5,905 nucleotides of DNA from an uncultured bacterium (lineage in GTDB: Bacteria; Actinomycetota; Coriobacteriia; Coriobacteriales; Coriobacteriaceae), in the NCBI GenBank assembly GCA_905214615.1, contig CAJMMX010000087.1:1-5905 (forward strand). The letters are read 5' to 3'. Shown in pieces: positions 1 through 5,006 of this stretch. How positions within the stretch are numbered: the stretch's first letter is position 1; each line of letters opens with the position of its first letter. Position numbers and translations under genes: made by a program. The notes beneath the pieces are model-generated. The model was not told the DNA's origin. It searched no databases and saw only the letters and a list, made by a program, of their open reading frames with translations.

Positions 1-2979
1 GCAGTCGGGGCATACGTCGATGCGCTGTACCCCGGCCTGCCGCAGCCACAGGGCATTGATGCCCTTCAGGTCTATGTGCCACTTTTCGCCCCGGCGCACC
101 ATGTACGGCTCCGCCGCCGCACCCAGCGCCCGGCGCATGGCCTGCGCATAGATAAGCGTCTGGGTATGGGGCGGCAGCCACCGCGGGTCGTCGATGGCGG
201 CCTCGCCCGATTCCTCGTCGCGCACCGTGGGGTCGGCGAGTTTAAACTCCTCAACGCCCGTGCGATGCTTGTAGTCGATTACCACGGCGCGATTCTCAGC
301 ATCCACATCCACGCGGTCGATGCGCCCGCCGAGCGGCCAGCCGGCATACTCGACCTGGAGCTCGTTGAACGCAAACTCCAGGTAGCGCGGCGCGAAGGGC
401 GCGAGCGCCTCGGACTCGTAGGCAAGAACGCCCTCCAGCTGCGGCAAAATCTCGGCCACCTGGCGCTCCTCCACCGGGGAGAGCGGCACGAGCGGGCCCT
501 CGGTACCGCGCTTGCCCGCATGCTCGGCCAAGGTCTCGTCAAAGACCTCGCGCAGCAGCTCCTTCGCGCGTGGCAGATTCATGGGTGTCACGCGCTCCAT
601 GCCCTCCTGGGGCAGACGGGCATGCAAGTGTTCCAGCACGTCGTGGACAAAGTTGCCCTTCTCCATATTGCCAAAGCCAGCGTCGATCGACTGGGGCTTC
701 ACGCGGTACGAGACGAACCAGCATAGCGGGCAGGTCGAATAGGCCTCGATCTGCGAGGCAGACGTCAGGCGCGGCACCAGCGGCGCATCCTCGCCCTCGC
801 CATCGCGACGACGCAGGACCAAATACGGAATGGCTTCATCGCTCAGGTGCTGAGGAGCTTCGCAGGTCACGCGCTCGCGCCTAAGACCTTCGCCTGCCGC
901 GGGATCGAAGTCCCTTACGATATCGCCCTCACCCACACACTTCGCCTTGTCGGCGCCAACGGCCTTAGCGTCGTCAGCGGCCTTGTCGGCGTCAGCGGCC
1001 TTGTCGGCGTCAGCGGCCTTAGCATCGTTAGCGGCCTCGGCATGCGCCCGCAACTCGGTCCACACGGCCGCCGGATAGCACTCGCGCGCCTGACGATCGT
1101 GGGTCACACGGGCGAGCGTAACCGGACCACGCGACGCTTGTATCGCGCGGCCAAAGCGTGCGCGCAGCAAGGCCGCAGGCTCAAGCGTCACGCCCTCGCG
1201 ACCGAGGCTCGCCGTCAGCGTTGCCAGCGGGCCCTCCTCATGTGAGAGCGGATAACTGTCCAGGTCGACGTCGGCAAACAGCACGGCATCGTAGCTATCG
1301 GGGCGCAGGGCCGCCGCATCGGCAAGCGAAGTAAAGCGAACCTGGGCACGTGGCGCACGGTCAACCTCGTAGGTCTCGTAATCGTAGGCGGTGCTACGCT
1401 TGTCCACCTTGGTGCGAATGCCATCGAGCACGGGCACGGTCGCGGCCTGCGACACGTCGAGCGCGCGAGCATCGTTCATAAGGATGTCGATCGCGTGGCG
1501 CAGCAGGGCCACCTCCGCCTGGCGACGGGCCTGGCCGTCGAGACCACCAAGCGCGCGATCGGGCAGTGCCTCGGCAACGGCAAGCATGGCCTTGAGCGCC
1601 GTCACGGGCTTGTCACGCCACAGCGCCTGGAACACGTCCGAGACCACGCACGGCACGTTCTTAAACCAGTTCTCGTCGCTCGCCGCCTTGCGCGCGCCCC
1701 TCACCTGGCCTTGGACGCTCTGCAGCAGGCTCTTAACGCCCGCGGTAGTCTTGCTGCGCGAGAGACGCATATTCTTATCGAAGGTACGGGCATTGACGGC
1801 ATCAGCGCCCGAAAGCGGACTGTAAATCCAGTCGGTAAGCTCCGGCGCGGGCCACCACTCAGTCTTAGAAGCTGCCCCTTCGTCGGCGGCCTTCATACGC
1901 TCGATCAGGTTGGCGAGCGCCGTGAACTGCCTGCCCGCAATGGATTGAGAAAACGCCGTGAACTCAACTGTCTCGGCAGCGATATGACGGGCCGCCAGAC
2001 GAGAGGCGAGCTCACCGAACAGCTGGGGTGCCCGGGCAGAAACAACGAGCACGCGCACGGGGTCAGCGGGCGTTGCAGTAGCTTTATCGTCCTTGGACTC
2101 CTTGTGCGTTTTCACCAACGTATCGATGGCGTCCGCATAAGCATGGGCACGGGCATGGGGGCCGGCGACCTCAATAAAGGCAGGCTGAGCGGCGGTCCCG
2201 CAAGCGGCATCAGACGCGACGGCGTCCTCCCTCAGCGGCGCGGCCTCGAACAGCACACCGCGGGCATCAAATGCCGCGGCAAGCTCCTCGCGCATCGCCG
2301 CCTGCTCGCAGGCAAGCAGTACGACGACCTCCCCCCCATTGTTCGCCACGGCAGACAGCAGCTCGAGCAGGCCGTGCGTAATCGACGTGATACCGCGCAC
2401 GCATACGGCGCGGGTGCACGCCGGCAGGTTATCGGCCAGGGCATCGGCCATAATGTCAGCCGCCTCGCAGGGCTCGACCATATCTCGACGGTCCAAACCA
2501 CCCGCGTAGGCACGCAAAAGCTCGAACACACGAGCCTCGGCATCGCTTTTTGGCTCAGGCTGGCAATTGTTGCCACGGCATCGCTCGGCCGTCGTCCCCG
2601 CAACGCCCGGCAACACGTCGCGGGCCATGCGCGCAAGCATGCGCACTGTGCCCTGGCTGCGCGAAAGCGGCTGCAGGTCGGCATCGTCGAGACGCGTGAC
2701 CATGTCCGAGAACAGCATCTGACGCTGCAGGTTGTCGACGAAACCGCGCCCGTCGCCCAAAAGCTCCCAAAGCGAGCGAAGCCACGATGTAGGCGTTTTG
2801 TAGTCAATACCCAGCGAAATCCCGGCTTCCGCCGCATCATGGCGACACAGGTCGAGCTCGGCAAACGTTGACGCCAGAAGCACGGCACGTCCATGGCGGG
2901 CAATAAGGTCGGCAAGCAACGCCGACTCGGCATCGCTCAAATCCGTGCCGGCATTGGTGGTATAGATTCGAACAGGCAT
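1..2979 (-). CDS. AddB-like PD-(D/E)XK nuclease, partial (C-terminus beyond window)
   Basis: This frame is open for 993 codons from ATG at 2979-2977 to the left edge, so the C-terminus is missing. It resembles the B subunit of AddAB-type helicase-nucleases, which resect DNA double-strand ends for RecA-dependent repair. RecB-family nuclease motifs appear in order: G-N-F-V-H779-D-V-L-E783; GRID888RVD; VVID902YK904; and Q940TLIY944A. The D-14-D-2-K spacing fits the family. Cys750/Cys753 (YSTCPLCWF) and C990-P-D-C993 at the edge look like ligands of the 4Fe-4S staple seen in AddB. Residues 1-640 are weakly conserved, as in the inactive helicase half of AddB. AVLFADVDLDSYP near 565-578 resembles the family's 'GLN-G-FP' segment. 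I see no Walker A motif near the N-terminus. GGAGG at 2983-2987 lies only 3 bases from the ATG, which supports this start. AddA would be expected downstream, outside the window. Nuclease assignment is firm; the AddB assignment is likely. Confidence 0.88.
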   Translation of the reverse strand, partial: MPVRIYTTNAGTDLSDAESALLADLIARHGRAVLLASTFAELDLCRHDAAEAGISLGIDYKTPTSWLRSLWELLGDGRGFVDNLQRQMLFSDMVTRLDDADLQPLSRSQGTVRMLARMARDVLPGVAGTTAERCRGNNCQPEPKSDAEARVFELLRAYAGGLDRRDMVEPCEAADIMADALADNLPACTRAVCVRGITSITHGLLELLSAVANNGGEVVVLLACEQAAMREELAAAFDARGVLFEAAPLREDAVASDAACGTAAQPAFIEVAGPHARAHAYADAIDTLVKTHKESKDDKATATPADPVRVLVVSARAPQLFGELASRLAARHIAAETVEFTAFSQSIAGRQFTALANLIERMKAADEGAASKTEWWPAPELTDWIYSPLSGADAVNARTFDKNMRLSRSKTTAGVKSLLQSVQGQVRGARKAASDENWFKNVPCVVSDVFQALWRDKPVTALKAMLAVAEALPDRALGGLDGQARRQAEVALLRHAIDILMNDARALDVSQAATVPVLDGIRTKVDKRSTAYDYETYEVDRAPRAQVRFTSLADAAALRPDSYDAVLFADVDLDSYPLSHEEGPLATLTASLGREGVTLEPAALLRARFGRAIQASRGPVTLARVTHDRQARECYPAAVWTELRAHAEAANDAKAADADKAADADKAADDAKAVGADKAKCVGEGDIVRDFDPAAGEGLRRERVTCEAPQHLSDEAIPYLVLRRRDGEGEDAPLVPRLTSASQIEAYSTCPLCWFVSYRVKPQSIDAGFGNMEKGNFVHDVLEHLHARLPQEGMERVTPMNLPRAKELLREVFDETLAEHAGKRGTEGPLVPLSPVEERQVAEILPQLEGVLAYESEALAPFAPRYLEFAFNELQVEYAGWPLGGRIDRVDVDAENRAVVIDYKHRTGVEEFKLADPTVRDEESGEAAIDDPRWLPPHTQTLIYAQAMRRALGAAAEPYMVRRGEKWHIDLKGINALWLRQAGVQRIDVCPDC
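943..1041. repeat. 18-bp tandem repeat encoding an Ala/Asp/Lys linker
   Basis: Within the nuclease gene, the lysine (or final glutamate) codon recurs exactly every 18 bases at 946, 964, 982, 1000, 1018 and 1036. This gives about five and a half units of roughly K-A-A-D-A-D (residues about 647-679). The two central units, 973-1008, are identical (GTCAGCGGCCTTGTCGGC on the plus strand); the outer ones have diverged. The period is six codons, so a change in copy number keeps the frame. The product is a charged, flexible or helical linker between the helicase-like half and the nuclease half. It probably expands and contracts by slippage. Confidence 0.85.
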
Positions 2980-3061
2980 GGTCCTCCGCTCAAACTGTTC
3001 GCAATAATCAATGTATCCATCCTACCCGCCCACGCGGACAGATTTGCCCCACGCCAACAGA

Positions 3062-3150
3062 TTTGATCCCTTGGGGACGGAGGAAAACGGATCACCGAAG
3101 GGGTCAGTCTAACCCGGTGATCCGTTTTCCTCCGTCCTTAAGGGATCAAA
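3062..3150. repeat. Long palindrome, 36-bp arms (REP/MITE-like intergenic repeat)
   Basis: Bases 3062-3097 pair with 3115-3150. The arms begin TTTGATCCCTT and contain GGACGGAGGAAAACGGATCA. The only imperfections are two G/T positions (3073-3074 against 3138-3139). These become G-U wobbles in a plus-strand transcript but C/A mismatches in a minus-strand transcript. The 17-base centre contains GGGT...ACCC, which could form a small inner stem. The element sits between two minus-strand genes, directly downstream of the YerC gene terminator and sharing its A-tract. No reading frame runs through it. It is far too long for an ordinary terminator and looks like a REP, BIME or MITE-type dispersed repeat. 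Membership of a repeat family is inference. Confidence 0.8.
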
Positions 3151-3177
3151 AAACCGCCCCCGGAGGAGCGGTTTTGC
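3148..3177 (-). terminator. Rho-independent terminator of the YerC-like gene
   Basis: Read on the minus strand, AAAACCGC (3175-3168) pairs with GCGGTTTT (3157-3150) around a GC-rich inner part, and the transcript continues in a run of six Ts (3153-3148). It lies about 20 bases past the TAG at 3201-3199, so it should stop transcription of the YerC-like gene before the nuclease gene. The T-run is also the outer edge of the long palindrome. Confidence 0.8.
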
Positions 3178-3198
3178 ACAATTCGTTTTTGGCGCGGC

Positions 3199-3498
3199 CT
3201 ACTCGCCATCCTCCAGCTTAATGAGGATTTTGCGGTAGCCACCGTACTCGCCGTTGAGCGCCTTGGACACACGGCTCACCGTGGTGGACGAAGCGCCGGT
3301 ACGCGCCTGAACCTCAACATAGGGCTCGCCCTCGTCCAGATAACGCGCGACCTGCAGACGCTGCGATAGATCGCAAATCTCGCGCGGCGTGCAGATATCG
3401 GTCAAAAACGCTTGGATATCTTTCTCGTCGTCCAAAAGGCTAAATGCGTGGACCAGCTGCTTGACATCAGGCTTGTCAAACATGTTCTCGATATTCAT
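3199..3498 (-). CDS. yerC: YerC/YecD family TrpR-related DNA-binding protein
   Basis: This is a 99-residue protein of the TrpR-like YerC/YecD family, a small all-helical DNA-binding protein whose physiological target is poorly known. The N-terminal helices (about 12-35) lead to the family signature P38-R-E-I-C-D-L-S-Q-R-L-Q-V-A-R52. The helix-turn-helix follows at about 59-81, with T67-G-A-S70 and T73-V-S-R-V77 in the recognition helix, as in Bacillus YerC. The length is normal for the family. The ATG at 3498-3496 has only a weak upstream purine stretch (GGCGGTGA), but the N-terminus matches the family length. It is followed by a strong terminator, so it appears monocistronic. The TrpR name does not imply tryptophan binding. 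Confidence 0.9.
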   Translation of the reverse strand: MNIENMFDKPDVKQLVHAFSLLDDEKDIQAFLTDICTPREICDLSQRLQVARYLDEGEPYVEVQARTGASSTTVSRVSKALNGEYGGYRKILIKLEDGE

Positions 3499-3821
3499 CG
3501 ATCACCGCCAAACCCGCCAAAAGGCATCGAAGTTGATACTGACATCGGGCATCGTTCGCCCGTTCTATGCAATAGGGCAACGCCTGTGGCTTTTGCCCGT
3601 AGCAGTTTAGCACACCACCAAACTAAAGCGACAAAACTCTCTGCCAGCGGCGCGTTTTCTAGGACGAACGCCGTTTTGAAACCGAATGCGCATGCAAGCT
3701 CCACGAATATCTGAGACAATGGGCGCCCAAACAGAGCCGTGCCCGAGCATCTGTCCGAGTTGCAAAGGCATGTGCCTCTCACGCTCCCTCACCACGCCAT
3801 GCGCAAGAAAGGATTCACACC
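3499..3821. other. Divergent intergenic region between the YerC-like and YvlD-like genes
   Basis: These 323 bases separate two divergently transcribed genes. I see no convincing gene in them. A possible minus-strand promoter lies at 3604-3634. Two small inverted repeats lie in the presumed YerC leader: CGGGC/GCCCG near 3546-3562, and GGGCAA/TTGCCC at 3575-3580 and 3593-3598. The plus-strand promoter of the membrane-protein gene must also be here, but I could not pick out a clear -35/-10 pair. AAAGGA at 3808-3813 is that gene's ribosome binding site. Confidence 0.6.
3604..3634 (-). promoter_or_regulatory. Candidate extended -10 promoter for the YerC-like gene
   Basis: On the minus strand TGC-TAAACT (3612-3604) forms an extended -10 element. 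A weak -35-like TTGTCG (3634-3629) lies 19 bases upstream, longer than ideal. A start near 3597 would give a leader of about 100 bases that begins at the GGGCAA/TTGCCC hairpin. This is a pattern match only. Confidence 0.3.
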
Positions 3822-4187
3822 ATGCGCTTTATGCTCAACTGGCTTTTGACCTCAATCGCCATCGCGATCGCAACGTTTCTCGTCCCCGGCATTCAGCCCT
3901 TCGGCATGGCCGACGCCTGGGTCTGCTTTGCCTTCGTGGGACTGTTCCTCAACATCGTCGACTCGCTCGTTAAGCCGTTCCTGACGGTCATCTCGCTGCC
4001 ACTCACTATTATCACGCTTGGTATTTTTCAGCTTGTGGTCAACAGCTTTATGCTCGAGCTGGCCAGCTACCTGTCGGTCAATCTGCTGGGCGCGGGTATC
4101 TCCATCGCCAGCTTTGGATCGGCGTTTATGGGCAGCATCCTGGTATCCATCATGCGCAGCATTCTCGACAGCATCGCCAGGAACTAA
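3822..4187 (+). CDS. YvlD-like small membrane protein (phage holin family 4_2)
   Basis: This is a 121-residue integral membrane protein with four hydrophobic segments at about residues 5-24, 31-50, 53-84 and 91-111. It matches the YvlD / Phage_holin_4_2 family: N44 followed by K51-P52, then S-L-P60, then T65-L-G-I-F-Q-L-V-V-N74, and G104-S with S109 in the last helix. 'Holin' is a historical family label; most members are chromosomal membrane proteins of unknown function, some linked to envelope stress. No lysin or phage gene is nearby. The ATG at 3822 follows AAAGGA (3808-3813) by 8 bases, a good site. It is transcribed alone, away from the YerC-like gene, and ends in its own terminator. Confidence 0.88.
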   Translation: MRFMLNWLLTSIAIAIATFLVPGIQPFGMADAWVCFAFVGLFLNIVDSLVKPFLTVISLPLTIITLGIFQLVVNSFMLELASYLSVNLLGAGISIASFGSAFMGSILVSIMRSILDSIARN

Positions 4188-4224
4188 AGCGACCGGATAC
4201 GGGCCGCCACAACACGCCAAAACG

Positions 4225-4262
4225 AAGGCCGTCCATCGCAACGATGGGCGGCCTTGTCATTT
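4225..4262 (+). terminator. Rho-independent terminator of the YvlD-like gene
   Basis: A 14-bp stem pairs AAGGCCGTCCATCG (4225-4238) with CGATGGGCGGCCTT (4242-4255). It contains one G-U pair and closes on a 3-base loop. The following TTGTCATTT is only moderately T-rich. It lies 37 bases after the TAA at 4185-4187. Read on the other strand, the stem could also limit transcription arriving from the Rrf2-type gene. Confidence 0.8.
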
Positions 4263-4275
4263 GCCAAGCCTCAGA

Positions 4276-4312
4276 GGACAAGAAAATCTACCATTTCTGC
4301 CCCGTCCCCCAA
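4276..4312. repeat. Short intergenic element resembling one arm of the 3062-3150 palindrome
   Basis: On the minus strand this reads TTGGGGGACGGGGCAGAAATG, and it aligns with the left arm of the long palindrome (TTGGGGACGGAGGAAAACGG). They share the core TTGGGG(G)ACGG(A/G)G followed by an A-run and GG. Only a weak dyad is present (GGAC/GTCC outside, AGAAA/TTTCT inside). It occupies the convergent gap between the YvlD-like and Rrf2-type genes and might serve as the latter's transcription end. The relationship rests on short similarity judged by eye. Confidence 0.45.
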
Positions 4313-4324
4313 TAGCAGGTGGGG

Positions 4325-4753
4325 CTAGATGACGTAGTCGTAGCCCTCGTTGGGGGCAACGAGCGTATCGAGTGTCACGCCGTCGAGGTAGTCGTTGATG
4401 AGCTTGTCCAGGTTCTTCCAAACATCGAGTGTAGGACACTCATCAGATCGCGAGCAACCTTTGCAGTCGCCGTCCAGGCATGCGACCGGTGCTAGGCTAC
4501 CCTCGGTCAGGCGCAGGATCTCGCCCACCGTGTACTGCTCGGGCGGGCGCGTGAGCACGTAGCCGCCGCCCTTGCCGCGCATGCCCGAGAGCATATTGGC
4601 GCGCACGAGCGTAGCCAAAATGTTCTCCAAATATTTCTCCGAAATCCCCTGACGCGCGGCGATCTCTTTGAGGGGAATGCGGCCTGCCGCCTGATGCTCG
4701 GCCAAGTCGACCATAACGCGCAGGGCATATCTGCCCTTTGTGGAAACCAACAT
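4325..4753 (-). CDS. Rrf2-family regulator, CymR/IscR-like, with four clustered cysteines
   Basis: This 142-residue Rrf2-family transcription factor opens with the hallmark M-L-V-S-T-K-G-R-Y-A-L-R. A winged helix-turn-helix follows: I31-A-A-R-Q-G-I-S-E-K-Y-L-E-N (about 31-44) as the DNA-reading part, and G57-M-R-G-K-G-G-G-Y65 as the wing. Cys92, Cys97, Cys100 and Cys106 lie where IscR binds its 2Fe-2S cluster (Cys92, 98, 104), so it may sense an Fe-S cluster or redox state. The C-terminal part (W112 onwards, ending D-Y-V-I) resembles CymR, the cysteine-metabolism repressor of Bacillus, and the divergent neighbour is cysK. A sulfur regulator is therefore more likely than a true IscR. GAAAGG (4770-4765) lies 11 bases before the ATG, a long spacing. 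Family is certain; effector and targets are inferred. Confidence 0.92.
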   Translation of the reverse strand: MLVSTKGRYALRVMVDLAEHQAAGRIPLKEIAARQGISEKYLENILATLVRANMLSGMRGKGGGYVLTRPPEQYTVGEILRLTEGSLAPVACLDGDCKGCSRSDECPTLDVWKNLDKLINDYLDGVTLDTLVAPNEGYDYVI

Positions 4754-4789
4754 ATATATTGCTGCCTTTCGGTCTTTTAATTCGTAGAA

Positions 4790-4817
4790 ATTCTAGCCGA
4801 AAAATTGGTTTTGAAAA
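4790..4817 (-). promoter_or_regulatory. Candidate promoter of the Rrf2-family gene
   Basis: On the minus strand TAGAAT (4795-4790) matches five of six -10 bases, and TTTTCA (4817-4812) is a partial -35 at 16 bases. It would give a leader of about 30 bases. CTATTCCC at 4821-4828 lies just upstream, where a regulator could act. Confidence 0.4.
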
Positions 4818-4870
4818 TACCTATTCCCGTCAAGATGGTTAATCGACTCGTAATAATCTTCTATTTCCTA

Positions 4871-4899
4871 TTGCATTACTAGGCTTTAGTGCCTACTAT
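4871..4899 (+). promoter_or_regulatory. Sigma-70-type promoter of cysK
   Basis: TTGCAT (4871-4876) and TACTAT (4894-4899) are separated by exactly 17 bases, the optimal spacing, with four and five consensus matches respectively. Transcription should start near 4905-4907, giving a cysK leader of about 100 bases. Confidence 0.65.
4877..4898. promoter_or_regulatory. Dyad operator candidate inside the cysK promoter
   Basis: TAGGC (4880-4884) and GCCTA (4891-4895) are perfect inverted half-sites around TTTAGT. Two of the next three flanking positions on each side also pair (TACTAGGC against GCCTACTA). The dyad fills most of the -35/-10 spacer and runs into the -10 box, so a dimer bound here would block RNA polymerase. 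The adjacent Rrf2-family protein is the obvious candidate ligand, by inference only. Confidence 0.5.
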
Positions 4900-4910
4900 G
4901 CTTGCCAACA

Positions 4911-4949
4911 GCAAAACGAACAACCCATAAGGTTTGTGGGTTTCGTTGC
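4911..4949 (+). other. Stem-loop at the 5' end of the cysK leader
   Basis: AACGAA (4915-4920) pairs with TTCGTT (4942-4947), and ACCCA (4923-4927) with TGGGT (4937-4941). This makes an 11-bp stem with a two-base bulge and a 9-base loop. It starts a few bases after the predicted transcription start. A second small dyad, ACCGT/ACGGT, follows at 4957-4961 and 4970-4974. No T-run follows, so it is not an obvious terminator. It may stabilise the mRNA or have a regulatory role. Confidence 0.45.
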
Positions 4950-5006
4950 TACACACACCGTAAAACCACACGGTATCCAGTCATTTGAACACTTTGGAGG
5001 TTCACC

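Noticed and set aside
76..726. Plus-strand open frame of 216 codons
   Set aside because: It is antisense to the best-conserved nuclease motifs and has no protein-family character of its own.
943..1041. Possible CRISPR array
   Set aside because: The units are contiguous 18-mers without spacers, in frame inside a coding region, and encode a linker.
1495..2871. Plus-strand open frame of 458 codons
   Set aside because: It is codon-for-codon antisense to the AddB-like gene. Its product is Arg/His/Gly-rich with no recognisable domain, while the minus frame shows full nuclease motifs.
3495..3782. Minus-strand 95-codon frame whose TGA overlaps the YerC-like ATG
   Set aside because: The ATGA overlap and a purine-rich stretch before its GTG start hint at coupling. 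The product has no recognisable domain, and the frame lies in a divergent promoter region, so it is more likely chance.
3822..4187. Prophage lysis gene
   Set aside because: The family is called phage holin 4_2, but its members are mostly chromosomal and there is no lysin, integrase or structural gene nearby.
4906..5006. T-box or SAM riboswitch upstream of cysK
   Set aside because: The leader is too short, and no T-box consensus, terminator/antiterminator pair or recognisable aptamer core is visible.
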